Positions 22,701-38,254 of a stretch of DNA of 64,000 nt are shown here, piece by piece (position 1 is the first letter of the stretch; every line of letters begins with the position of its first letter). The notes under the pieces were generated by a model. The model was not told the origin of the DNA, did no database searches, and saw nothing but the letters and a program-made list of their open reading frames with translations. The translations under genes and the position numbers were made by a program. This stretch comes from Galerina marginata (lineage: Eukaryota; Basidiomycota; Agaricomycetes; Agaricales; Galerinaceae): contig JAECYW010000016.1 of the NCBI GenBank assembly GCA_023014335.1, positions 1,674,001 through 1,738,000 on the forward strand, in the 5' to 3' direction.

Positions 22701-25700
22701 GGATCAGGAAGACCTGTGGCGAACTCGAACAAGGCATCGAAGATGCCGGAAATCTTGGAAGAAATTTCTTCCAGATTGGTTGTTGGGCCTAGTTCGAAGC
22801 CTAATAATGTCATCGGGTAGTTGGGTAACGAAGGCTCCTGGCTGGAACAGGCCACCTTTAAGAGTTCATGTAGTAAGCCCTTCCGAATGTATGTAGATCC
22901 CCCGAAACTCATTCCGGAATGAAGCGGAGAGAGTTTGAAGTCGCTTGGAATGCAAATGGGGCGTTTCATATTCTCTACGTTTATGTCGATGGAACCTGGG
23001 TCACCGGACTGGTGCGTAGCAGTGGTTTTAGTAGACACACGAGAGGAACTCGGCTCCTTTGGCCGACCGCCAGTATGACCAGGGCCAGGAGATGACAACG
23101 GCTCCAAGGCGCGATGAAAATACTCGTCTCCTATATCCACAGTGATCCACGCTGTATCCTTCCCAGTCGTAATACGGTCACCGTTGGAGCGCATTGTCCA
23201 GACGCCTCGAGCCTTTTCTGCCTTCCGACGAAGCTTCTTGAGCTCTTTAAGAGACATCCTCTTGCTCTTACGAACAACTTGTACATCGTCAGACAGCATT
23301 CGATCATCGTCATGAAAAGAGTTGACATGCTTTGGTTTGGATACCTTGGCAGAAGCTTCAGAGTTGGGACGACCGCCTGGTTTCTTGTTTTGCTGGTGGC
23401 CATCGAAAGAAAGTAGAGCCTGTCGGCCGCGACCGAATCCCTTTGCACCGCTGGTCACAACATCGATCTTGTAGCCTGAAGACGCTTTATGATTACGAAC
23501 TGAGCCTCTTTGGGAATCCCAAAGAGTCCTTGGCCTAGCGAGCATGTAGTCAATCGCACTCGGATCTCGAAGACGACCCATGGCCCCTTTCTTCCGAACC
23601 CTGCTGGACACAATTTGCACATCGCCGTCTGAGCCCGAGTCGAAACCATCGAAGTCATCAAAATTCAATGCCTTAGGTTTCTGGGGTTTCGTAGGACTGG
23701 GGGGCCTATAAGCTTTTAAAATGTCGTCCTCGTCTGATTCAGAGTCATCTGCAACGTTTTCGCGACCACGATAAGAAGTCATGGCATCGTCATGAGATGA
23801 ACTCGACGAGTCTGAATCCTCAGGAATTTCGAGTTCGCTCTCGGAGTCCCCTTTGATATCTCGGACATCTTTTGGATTGACCGCAGTTTGAATTCGGGTC
23901 TGGCCAGGAAGAAGAGCGCCACTGTGGACAACATCTTCTTGGAGAGTCCGCCGCTTTTTCCTTTTAGCAGCGGCAGCAGCCTCGGCCTCCTTTTTGGCCA
24001 AAGAAGCAATCATGACCTTGGGCATCATCCGTGATAACAACTTGGTCTTATTCGCCGGAAGGTCGATTTCGATGCCACCGATTTTTGTTGTTGACGGCTG
24101 GGAATGTGAACTTTGGTGCAGGATCTCAGATTCGGATGACATTTCCTCGTCTTGATCGGAGTCCACGTTAATGGCACCGTCGTAAGAATTCCTAAGGAGA
24201 ATAGTAGATGAAGGTGGAGGAGAATGCTGGCTGGGTATGGGACCTTCAACGTCGTCCATTGGATAGTCCTCGTTGAACGTTGGAAAGCCTTCGTCTTCGG
24301 CAAAATAGTCTGCGATAAAATCTGGCTGATCAGACTGAGTGGACTCTCCATGCGCGGGTCTTTCGATATCCCGACGACGGCGAAATGGGTCTGAACCAGA
24401 ATTAGAAGAGACAAAATCCACATGATCATCGCTTCCCTGCGAAATGTGAGTGAGATAAACGGTATGAAGAAAGGAAGAAAACTCACCCCATTTGAGCGTC
24501 TAGGAGACACAGAAACCCGCAGTTCAGATGAAGAAGCCCTGGGAGCCACAGAAATGCCTTTTGGGACCGGAAACCTCTTGGCTTTACGCGACTCTTCCTC
24601 GAGCCGTCGGCGCTCTTTCTCCTCTGCTTTCCTCCTCTTTCTCTCCTGCCTCAAAAGTTTTAAACCTTCTTTCGACAGAGCGTTCATTTGACGTTTCTCC
24701 TCCTCGTCCTCACTTGACAGATCATCTTGAAGAATTCCAGGATATTGAATTGGTTCCCGCTCAGATGAGGCATCCCGAGCTTCCGAGTTTTTGGCAATTC
24801 CCAGTCTTCTGAGTTGCTGCTCGTGCCGTTGCAGTCGCCTCCTTTCTTGTTCGTTCCAGTCTGCGTCGTCTTCTAGGTCTTCGTCACCATCGTAGGTGTA
24901 GCCGTCTTGCTGGGTTTCTTCTTGCTCATAACGGTCATCAGGGTGGCGACGACGACGATCCATATTCTTGAACTTGACAACAGCCTCTGGGTTATTCTTA
25001 AGAGTCTGTTTGTATACAAGGGCCTCCGCGGTATAGGGGTTCATCTGTGCAGGTCTTCGCGTGCGAAGTGGGTAACGAGGTTGTTTGTCTAAGATCTGCG
25101 CCAATGCTGCATCGGCGTCGGTATCAGGTTCAGGAGCCTGACCGACAGTAGAACGAGGCTGAGAGGGCCCTGGTTCGGGAAAGATGCCTTCATTAGAGGC
25201 TTGGGACGGGGAAAGAGATCGTTTAGCTTCTGGAGAAACTTCCTTGGAAAAAAGTCGCGAAGAAGGCTTTGGATCTGTGGTTGTGGGTGATAGAGGTAAT
25301 GCGGAGACCTGAGACGACGTCGGCTTTGCAGGGCTAAATGACAGTAAGTCATCCAGGTCATCGTGGTTGTCCCCCTCGCTGGAAGGCCTGGCAGGTGAAC
25401 TACGATGTGGAGATATAAATAACGAAGAAAAAGGGTCGGCCGACTGAGATCGATATCGCGGCCCCGGTGGTGAACTCGTCGGTGTAGTAGTATGCATAAT
25501 AGGCGAATTTGGGTACTCCAGTGGGGTATATGAATTAAAATCGTTTTCCTCGGGAATTAAAGAATTGAAGACCGGTTGTGGCACTGAAGGAGAAACAAGA
25601 AGCTGGGGGCCTTGGGATCGCAATAGAGGCGAAGTAAACAGTGCCGTAATTTGAACATCCTCTTCTAATTTTTTGGAAGGCGTGTTGTAAATGATGTCGG

Positions 25701-26074
25701 GGGTTTGGGTTCGTGAGCTGGAATATTGTGGGTGACCAGGTGAGGTACTAGGAAACGTAAGAGACGACGACTGAGACCCGTGCGGGGTGTTACGATCCGT
25801 CAATATAGATTTTGCTGGAGATGGAGAGGATTTTCGGGCTTCAACACTGGGGTAATGAGCAAGCTAGGGGAAAAAATGACTTTAAGCTTGTGAAAGATTT
25901 CATAGAAGTTGGGCACACCTTCATCTTTTTCCTTGGAGGACTCAGACCCTCCGTCGCGGTGCGGGTGCTAAATTGACGAACGGCGGCTATTGGTGATGAT
26001 TCCAACCTGCTTGTTCTAAGTTCTTCTAGCTCCTCGACGTCGGAGGTTTCGACGACATCGTCTTCAAAGTCCAT
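19716..26074 (-). CDS. mus7: Mus7/Mms22 family DNA repair protein (1976 aa)
   Basis: Nine exons, all phase-consistent: 26074-25919, 25863-24487, 24436-21166, 21112-20808, 20751-20587, 20527-20405, 20355-20109, 20056-19923, 19868-19716. The disordered acidic N-terminal third carries the family signature: a basic YPLRTRRPAQMNPYT block near residue 315. Alternating acidic and basic tracts follow, then a long helical C-terminal half ending in WVHNWQKCLLPAS. Length and layout fit Mus7 (fission yeast) and Mms22 (budding yeast). Those proteins work with a Rtt101/Mms1-type cullin ligase to restart or repair damaged replication forks. The true start is the ATG at 26074; no upstream in-frame ATG was found with support. 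Confidence 0.9.
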
Positions 26075-26690
26075 TATCGTATTGACCTGAATGCAACGAC
26101 CATGAAACAGTCTTGAAGAAAGCGCCTAAAATTATCAGTGAAGCACGAGATAGCGGTGTAGCGCGTCAAAGGAAATTGAGGACAAGTACATGGACCCTGA
26201 ATTGGATGTCAACGACGCGAAGTGTCACAGAATCGTCCACATCATGTGACCCTGTTTACTTTATGACGCGTAACAGTCGCGACTTCGGGCTCGTGGTCCG
26301 CGAGCAAATGCTTCTAGCTATAACCGCCTACACGATGAGCCTAGAAGACCTACTAAGCTGCCCGAAATTTTCAGGTATTCGACTCCGTATCGGAAACTTG
26401 GACAGGGCGGAGATGCTGGTCCAGGAAGCTGATTGACATCGCGCCGATCTGCGTCAGCACTGCGTCAACTGTTCCTATTACTTCCTAATTTTGCGGCATT
26501 GTGCGGTAAGTAAAGTATTAACACCAAGTAACGAGAATGAAGCCATACTGTCGCCATATGTTAAGCATGAGAGGCACTAAAATTTAAGGCAGCTTTTAAG
26601 TGGCTCAAATTCTGCGAGTCAATCCATGAAGAGTTACAGAAGGAAATTGTTTTTACATGTTCAAAAGTTCTGCAAATCCAATTTATCGCA
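26075..26690. other. Intergenic: Mus7 promoter and 3' flank of the PDCD2-like gene
   Basis: Both neighbours are on minus, so this holds the 5' region of mus7 and the terminator of the upstream gene. One plus-strand open frame (26113-26436) crosses it, but it has no motif or introns and is read as chance. Confidence 0.5.
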
Positions 26691-28555
26691 TCACGCATCC
26701 CATTGAATGAATACAGCCTCCTCCCTCCAGCATTCTTTCACCTCCTTACCGCCTTCGAGACAACAATCCTTCTCGCACGAGAATATCATGGCAGTACCCC
26801 AATCCATTCCGGCCTTGGCTTCCTTGTCCTCATTTTTGAGCGCCCTTTGCACCGCCTGACGCCTTTCCTCGTCGGTGAGCTTTTTGCCATCGGTCTTGGC
26901 TGGTCGAAGGACATTAATCAAATTTGGCATGAGTTGACACTCAAATGTACGTGGAGCATTGCAGTTGGGACATTTCGGCACCGCCGAAGTGTCATATACA
27001 CGCCGCTGCGGGTGAACAACCTTGAAATCAGGTTTCGTTACTGGCAATGGCTCTTTAGGCGGCGCAGGCCAGAGTAAGTCGAAGACCCTGTCTGAGGCAA
27101 ATGGGAGCGGAGTTCCTTTTAGTTCGTATCTGTATTACATTAATTAATTACGGTTCACAGCGAATTCAGACAATAAACAAACCGGACGCATTGTTCGCCT
27201 TCAATCAGGACCCTCTTAGTGAATCTTTCGAATACTTGATCGACATCTAAAGAATTTTCATAGGTCTCCTTGATCCAACTGATGTCCTTATTTTTCTTGT
27301 CGTCATCTCCAAAGTCATCCTCTACCACCACGCCTTTTGGTAGGCGAGCCTTTGGCTGGGGTGGGACATACTCTGAGACAGTGGAAAGATAGAGCGGAGG
27401 GTACGAAGGAGCAGATCGCCAAGGAGATTCACTGAGAGTAGCCGCAGCCATCGCGGTGAGCAGTGGAGATTCATCCGACGATTCTGAATCGGAATTACTT
27501 CCTTCATCTTCGTCTTCGCTTCCTTGCCCTTCTTCTTGTTCTACGGGACCGTTGGCCCTCTTTAAGGCATAGTCAACGAAGCAATACCACAAATGGACGC
27601 GGAAGAACGACGTACCGACGATGGAGCGCCGAAAATCTGAGCGCCGAGGCCGAACGTGTGGGTGCTATTGCCACCGCTACCCCCGTTCATCTGTGTGCAG
27701 ACAGAAGTAGTCAAAAGTCTGCCACGGCAGAGAAGTGGGCAAATCAGAAGCAAGCCGCGTGGACATGACGGTCATATGTTCACGACATGCGCCACAGAAG
27801 AACTTACAGAAAACGGGTTTCCCGAGGCCTTGCGTTGAGCCTCGACTCGGGCCCTCTCTTGGTCAGCTTTTGCTTTCGCCTGCTCGAGCTCAAGTTGTCG
27901 CTGACGTTTTCGGGCAAGTTTTGCTGCATATTTTTCGTTGTGCCGCAGCCCTCGCCATGCCCGAACACTGGAATGGGGCGGTCAGATGATAGTTTGAATA
28001 GGAACGGTTTCGTAAATGAAAGGCAAAAGCGGATTTGAAACAACGAGTTATCGGCTCCAGAGGGATCAAAGGTTGAAACGGTGCTAAACCCCAGACGGTC
28101 TCGCCATAGAAATGTCAAGATGCAGCCTTCTTACCTGCCGTCTTTTCCTTGACAGCCCGACCTGGAGCAACCCCAGATGTATAACGCCCTGTCCATCGGA
28201 CTGTCTTCAAAAGGGCACCACATCTGGACGAGCAGCTCCATAGGCTCGTTACATGTTTTGCAATACGAGGAGGAAATGGGAGGTTCACGCGACGGTAGGA
28301 GGGCCTTGTATTTGAATAAAACGTGTATTGAGAGAAAAAGAAAAAAGCAGAAGTCAATACATTCTGCCGAACGTAATACAAGACTGGGGATGCTCGTACA
28401 GGAAGTCCTCCAATACGAGAGACGGCAGCATCGATGTTATCCGAATCAACATCAATGTTACCGTCCGGCACACCTAGCAATACGGAGGTCTCTACTTGCG
28501 ACAAATCTTCGTCATCAGAATCGGACCAATCGTCATCGGAGCGCGTTGGAGCCAT
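26691..28555 (-). CDS. TSR4: PDCD2/Tsr4 ribosome biogenesis chaperone (458 aa)
   Basis: Six exons in phase: 28555-28400, 28304-28135, 27967-27808, 27690-27616, 27559-27183, 27129-26691. An acidic N-terminus leads into a cysteine-rich zinc-binding region (YCKTCNEPMELL, then WGCSRSGC). A Lys/Arg/Glu helix and a linker rich in acidic residues and serine follow. The C-terminal PDCD2_C domain shows PKCPNCNAPRTFECQLMP, then a conserved MDWGTAMIFSC with its cysteine pair. In the family this protein escorts newly made ribosomal protein uS5 (Rps2) into 40S assembly, and loss causes 20S pre-rRNA to accumulate. All key cysteine pairs appear intact. Confidence 0.92.
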
Positions 28556-29180
28556 GTGTGGACTTCTTGAACGGAAGTGGGGGATAGGAAGGTGCAACTA
28601 GCGCTGGCGGAGTAGAGATCGAGAGAGAAGAAGAAAAGGAAAGACCGCGTGGGATCGCCAATCCTAGAAAGACGGAAGCAGTCAGCAAGTGAATCTTGAG
28701 CGCTGAATCGCGTGCACAAAAAGAGAATAGGATAGAAAAAGGTTGTCAGCGCGCACTACGACAGGGTAACGAAGGCGGCGGCTGATGAGAGATCAGTTAA
28801 GCATGAATGGTATAATTGTGATTGGGTCGTCACGTTCGAATGAAACAGAGAAACTCTGCTTCACCAGGTTCAGACTCGTCATCTAAAGAGCTCATCTTGT
28901 GTATGAAAAGGAAAGAAAGGGCAGTGCCAGACTCACAGGGAAGATGAAACGTTGGTTGAGATGAAAGGCAACGTCGCCTAAATTTTCCCCACTTAAAAAG
29001 GCTGGCGCCAATCATGTGCAAACACCCGATGATATAATAGGCATATCAATCAACAATTTAAAATTATGAGGATTAGATTGGGTTGACGGAGCTCTTTCCT
29101 CCCCGACGTTACTTATTCTTATAAGTAATATAACATCATTCCCGTCCCTTCGTCATTCCTCTTCTCTTCTTCCCCACATC
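28556..29180. promoter_or_regulatory. Divergent intergenic region (PDCD2-like / Zn2Cys6 regulator)
   Basis: 625 bp between two divergently transcribed start codons. The stretch just before 29181 is C/T-rich, with TTATAAGTAATATAAC around 29117-29132 as a possible core promoter for the regulator. The small minus frame at 28830-29021 is not supported. Confidence 0.45.
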
Positions 29181-32100
29181 ATGCCATCTTCCTCCACGTC
29201 CCCCTACCCGCAGCGGGAAGACTCTGGCGGCAATTCTCTCGTGGCTCGCCACCCTAAGCGCCGAGGCGTAGCGCTCTCGTGCGCCGAATGTCGGAGGTAC
29301 GTGATTTTCGCCGGTTGACGCTCATTTCGTCCCTTACCATTTTCTCTGTCCAGACTGAAGCTCAAGTACGCCCCACCTTACTCTGTTGGCAGTACAACGG
29401 AGTGTCCTGACCATAACCACGAACTACAGGTGCAGCCGCGCGTTCCCTTGCAGGTAACGTCGAATACTCGTTGTGGCATAGCATCCAATAGCCTGATCGT
29501 GATGCCGATCCAACGTTCAGTAACTGTGTCAAAAAAGGTTGTGCTGCCATCTGTCCTGAAGGTGCGTTCCATTCCGCTTTCCCACTACCCTCCCGAAATC
29601 CTCATATATTTCGGACACAGGCTCGCTCACTACGGGGAAGGGGAATAGGTGCTACACTTTGCAGTAGTAGTGTTGCCGGATTCTGTGACTCATTCCTCGT
29701 CCAGATTCGTGCTAGCAAACACCGAAGCCCTCCATGAAAAGATCACAATTCTTGCTAATCGCGTCCGGCATCTCGAAGACGGCTTGGCTCAAGCCCATTC
29801 GCTCACATCTCACACGCCACACCCACTGCTCAGCGAAGACCTTCTTCAAATCAAGCGTCCACTAGAGCGAGAGAGGCTGGATGTGCCCCAAGTTGAGGAA
29901 AAGCCCGAAACAGAGGACAACATCGACTCGCTAGGCTCTCTGTATGTCAACAGTTTATCAATTTTAGACTTCATGTCTACCGCTTCATTTTGATTATGAT
30001 ACGTTATGGCTAATCCATTATCCCTAATCATAGCTCCATCTCAAATGATGGCCGGTCAACATTCTTTGGTCGGACGGCTAGCTCATGGGTATGTTTCCCC
30101 GCATTGACCCTAATAGTCCCCACTCCTCTACCTCTCTGTGCCCTTCTCCCATCATTGCTGATTCAAAGTTCTTCCGCATTTGTAGCACCTCCTTCAGGTG
30201 AATTTCCGTCTTTGGGCAGGCATTCATTTGGATTCAGATTCTGATGTCTAACTCTAGAATGAAGAAGGTTCAGAAGACGAAGATGAATCATTGGCGAATG
30301 AACTGGAAGCAACTGCGCCCTCCGATGAAGCATGGCTGAGCTATGCCTTTCCCTTTGCGTGTCCAGTTTCAAGGACAGCGGAAAGTACCCGTCAGTCTAT
30401 CACGAGTAAATTACCTCGTAAAGCTGTGGCGAAATTATTATGCGACAATTATTTTCGTCACGCTGCTTGGATGTAGGCTCACTCGCAATCTCTGTTCCTT
30501 TTTATAATGACTTATCGTTGTCAAGGTATTCCCCCATATCAGAGGGAGACTTCAACGAAACCGTATTCCACGCCGTATACGACTCGGAAGAACCACTGGA
30601 ACCACCAATCAGCGCTCAAAATTTGTCTATTCTTTGTATGGTGCTGGCAATCGGAATCCTCGTCGATCTCGACAAGCCTGCACACGCACCTGAGGCTATG
30701 CTATATTATCACTTTGGGCGCGCCGCTCTGTCAATAGAATCTGTCCTCGAGGAGCAGTCGATCACTGCAATCCAAGCTATGGTATTTAATTTCACGATGA
30801 TTATAATCGGCTATTGTTCTGTTCTGACTCCCTTTCTTTTGTGCCCTTGTACTTTCAGTTGCTCATGTGCCACTTCATGTTTTTGGCGGAGATTTCAGGC
30901 CCTCGCTGGGGAATCATGGGAATCGTCGTAAAACTGGCACAAAGTGTCAGTACCCGCCTTTGTTTTTTCTCTTGTCGTTATCTTTTCCATCTGCTTCTTT
31001 TTTCTGTGGATCCACCATCCACATTCTCACGGCTTGATTCTTCCTTTCTTCTCGCATGATCGTACTGGGCGCTGACTTGCTGTCCTTTGCAATTTATTAG
31101 CTTGGCCTTCGTAAGCACCTCCGTGATCTGCCACACAAGTCGCTTTGACTGATTTCCTTCGGGCGAAATTTTAGACCGCGATAGTGGCAAGTGGAAGCTC
31201 GAACCCGAGCAAACTCAGAAAAGACGCGAACTGTTCTACGAACTGTTGACCTATGATTCTTGGCAGGTATGTCCCTTTGCTTGGGGTTTACTCGTCTGCA
31301 AAGCGGTCGTGTCATGCTGTGATTTGTTTCTTCGAGTTCTCTGTCGATCGTAAGGAACAAAATTTTGCTCACACGCCTTTCTATTTTCTGGTTTCAGAGT
31401 TTGACATTTGGACGACCTCCCTCGCTGTCATCGGCACATGTTGACAGCCAACTACCACACGAAACTACGAAGAATGAGGCTGGAGAAGTTGAGATGACCT
31501 GTAAGCCGTTGCTTTTTCTCCTGTACAATAAGTGGCAGCTAACATTTCCGGTAGTCGCCGCTTGGAAGCACCGCTTCTCGGCTCAGTGCCTCAGCATCGT
31601 ACACGACGAGGCGTTTGGAACACGAACACCTAACTATAAGGTTATTCAGGAGCTCGACAGGAAAGTGCGCAACTGGTATGTTCCACCGAGCCTCCAAGTA
31701 CCAGGGTTCGGGGCAGCCAAGCTTGTTAGCTCTGAGGTCGAGCAGCCAACCGTCCAGTTGACGATGCAACGCTATATTGCCTTTGCCATCAGGGAGATCA
31801 GTAAGAGTATTCGCCTTGCATAAACAAGACTTATTCATGAACCTTTGTCTGCCAGCTCTCTTTTATATGCACAGAGGCTTCTTCGCCCAGGCGCTGGAAG
31901 ATAATCCTACAGACCCAATGGGAAGCAAGTATTCGCCTTCGGTGCTTGCCGCGTATGGTAGCGCCACATCGTTCGTCGGCCTCATAGAGAGCTTGTTCAA
32001 CCAACATCCACAGCTAACGGAAAGGATGTGGTTTTTGTTTACACACGTGTTTTCATGTGCTGTAAGTTTTTGCCTTCTTCAGTCATTTTCAAAGCCGGAC

Positions 32101-32914
32101 ATTAAGTGCATGGTGTTATTGCAGATCGTGTTGGGATCGATTGCCGCTAAATCACAGATGGGGTTGGCACGCTCTGCGCTGTCACATCTGGACTCGGCGT
32201 ACAACCTCTTTACCCGCGTGTCTGATCACGCCCGAGCTGGCAAGATAATTGTGAGTTTTTGTGTTTGCGTCAAGATTTTAATATTGTTGACATCCCAAAT
32301 GTTAGCCTATCTTGTCTAAACTAAGAGAGAGGGCACATATGGCAAATGCGAATCTGCCCCTGCAGTCGGAGACGGCGACTCGGCTCTCGTTCTACGGTCC
32401 AAAGATCAAGAGTGAAGTGGACGAACAGACGGTATCTGCCCTGGGAGGAATGACGAGATTAATTTCTCGTCGGTCACCGTCTTCACCTTCGGTCTCGGCG
32501 CCGAGTCCACCTTCTCAGCACTCCTCTCCACCCAGCAACCTTTCGGAATCGCAAATATATCTGCCGCCTCCCGAGGCGGCGAATTCGAGTTCGTGGCAAA
32601 ATTACACGCACATCCAAAATTTCAACGTCAATATCAATATGGGCGCCGACTATTATCCAAATAGCATGCCCGTTACGCCTGACCCACAAAATGAGATGTC
32701 CCTGCTGTATCAGATGCCCCCTCAGCAACACCAACCGCAAGGAATGGACGTGAATTCTCAGCACCCATACTTCGTTGGTGGATATGGGTCGGGTTATAGC
32801 AATGGAAATCAGTATCTGATGACACAGATGTCTTCTCCAGATATGACGAGCCCAACACAACCACACGACCTACAGGATTCGTGGCAAAACTTCATGGCCC
32901 AATATAAACAATGA
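29181..32914 (+). CDS. Zn(II)2Cys6 transcription factor with fungal_trans domain (824 aa)
   Basis: Eighteen exons, all in phase, from ATG 29181 to stop 32914. The zinc cluster is split over four exons (29181-29296, 29354-29365, 29430-29453, 29521-29561). Joined, it reads C-x2-C-x6-C-x5-C-x2-C-x8-C with the basic RRLKLK and a CPEG ending. A linker (SLTTGKGNRFVLANT) and a coiled coil (EALHEKITILANRVRHLED) for dimerisation follow. The middle-homology region follows, with FFGRTASSW, an LGLHRDSGKW block, and a YDSWQSLTFGRPPS segment typical of fungal_trans. The C-terminal 200 residues are rich in Ser, Pro, Gln and Asn and look like an activation domain. Very small exons lie at 29354-29365 (12 nt), 30186-30197 (12 nt) and 31101-31110 (10 nt). 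Target genes are unknown; no metabolic cluster sits beside it. Confidence 0.92.
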
Positions 32915-33360
32915 TACTGGTCATACATTAATGCCCTCCTTTCTACTTTTTCTCTCATACACCTGCATCTATTCCCAGCCCAACCGCTTACTTACATATA
33001 CCTTTTAATATCTGATATCATGGATTACCTGGTTGAATATCTGTTGCTTTCAATGTACTAATATCACAAGTATATACCCGCAAATAAAACTAGGATGTTT
33101 AAATCTTAATGTAGATTCTCTCAATGTATTTGTCGATAATCCTCATACCTATGAACACGTTATTATCACAATCCAATACCCTTCATGCTTGTTTGTCAGG
33201 GATGCTGAGCTCGAGGCCGCTGAGTTGGTGACGGCATTTGATTTTTATGGTAATTTGTGATATTTCTGCATTGGGACCGACGTGTTGGCGGGCATCCACT
33301 GACCCATTCCACTCCTTTGTCTTTCTTCCTCCCCCTCTTCCGTCCTTCTCTCGTTGTAGC
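32915..33360. other. Intergenic, no gene
   Basis: Holds the 3' UTR of the zinc-cluster gene (AT-rich, with an AATAAA-like word near 33084) and the pyrimidine-rich 5' leader of the zinc transporter just before 33361. Confidence 0.5.
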
Positions 33361-36884
<3,524 letters not shown>

Positions 36885-37320
36885 CAACGGCCTGCTTGTA
36901 ATTTATAATTCCGCCCAATTATCATGTAACCCACCAGAGTCCAGGTCATGGAAACAGCCTTGTTAATCTTGAATGCTTGATTACCGTAAGTGCACTTAGT
37001 GACCTTAAAGGGAGCTCTTCAGGCAGACGAAGGTGCCTTGAAGTGCGTCTAAACCCATGAAAGAAGTTCAGCAGGCGAAGTTGCCAAGGAACCAACAAAG
37101 GCGCTTCAGAGACCCGGTCAATTTGATGCATTGTCTCCAGTAAGCGCTATATCTCATTAACCCACCAACTCCATGGATTTGGCAAATTGATGATGCTTTC
37201 CGTGGGCTGTCGTCCTTCAATTCGTTGTACATTTCCAGTGCTATCTCAGCCACTAAACAGTTCTTGTGGAGAGTGCTTCAATAAGTCGGGCTTCCCTACT
37301 TCCGCGTCAAGAAAGGTATA
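36885..37320. other. Convergent intergenic region
   Basis: 3' ends of the zinc transporter (plus) and the Fmp32-like gene (minus) face each other. A minus-strand frame at 36946-37253 has no motif. No gene is called. Confidence 0.5.
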
Positions 37321-38132
37321 TTAGGCTCGAAACCGCATGTAGGCCATTAATAGGGCAGAACAACCAGTAACTAGATGAGGTGAATAAAATTAGAATGGAG
37401 AACATATATACCTGAGATGTACTCACCAAAGCCAACTAAGTATTGTAACGTCGTCGCCTACAAAAAAAATCAATCAACGTCCAAAACATTGAAAGCAAGT
37501 GATATCCAAGCTTACCTTAGAAGCCTGAATCGCCGTCCTCAGACCAGCAATCTCCTGCTCGATCCTTGTATCGACCTCCTTGATCTTCAGCTCCTGGCCA
37601 CTGCTCTCCTCCCGCATCCTTCCTTTCTCCAAGTTAAGATCGAGCCGCACGCCTGCCTGTGTCCGCGTGATTTCCTCCCTTAAGCGCTGCTTGAGCTTCT
37701 CGATATCGTTCATGAGGCGGTCGTTCTCCGCCTTGATCATGGCAAGGTCGTTCTTCTCCATAAGCTGGAGCTCCGATTTTATTTGGGCAAAGTCTACTTG
37801 TTGGGTATAGTGGTGCTGGAAAGGCAACATAGTGGTTAGCTGACGGTAGTTGGGGTGTATCTGAGGCAGAGACGCGCCTTCTCTTGTTCGGCCTTGGTCA
37901 CCATGTTGCTCGTCATGTTCCGGATGCTCTCGTCGATGACCTCGGCCATGGCGGACATGATCCCCTCTGCCTGCGCTCGATTCAGGCCTTCGCGCTCCAG
38001 TCGTTGCACAAAGTGGTGCGTGTCGAAATGGAAGTCCGGCCGAGGCAGGGAGGTCGAGAATGGTCGAAAGGCATTGGAGACGCGAGGATACGATAGTAGA
38101 GAAGAACGACGGAGGGGTGAAGCGAAGGACAT
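37321..38132 (-). CDS. FMP32: Fmp32/MCUR1-like mitochondrial coiled-coil protein (211 aa)
   Basis: Four exons in phase: 38132-37878, 37815-37516, 37457-37427, 37370-37321. The N-terminus is rich in Arg and Ser without acidic residues, a likely mitochondrial presequence. A conserved FDTHHFVQRLEREGL block and a NMVTKAEQEK helix follow, then a long coiled coil (VDFAQIKSELQLMEK onward). One C-terminal membrane helix ends LLMAYMRFRA. This is the DUF1640/CCDC90 pattern. Family members sit in the inner mitochondrial membrane and have been linked to cytochrome oxidase assembly, proline use or calcium uniporter control; which applies here is unknown. The first intron (37816-37877) must use a GC donor to keep the conserved EQEK|HHYTQQVDF join. 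Confidence 0.88.
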
Positions 38133-38254
38133 GGTTGGAGTGAGGAGAGCGATCTCTATGGAGTACGGGAGGGTGCACGTGAGGGTAAAGGCACGAGCCA
38201 ATCGCTGTCAAGATTTTTCTGGTCTTCGTCCTCTACAATCCCTTCGACTTCAAT
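38133..38254. promoter_or_regulatory. 122-bp divergent promoter (FMP32-like / MAK16)
   Basis: Only 122 bp separate the two start codons, so the leaders and core promoters must overlap. No clear TATA box is seen, as expected for housekeeping genes. Confidence 0.6.
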
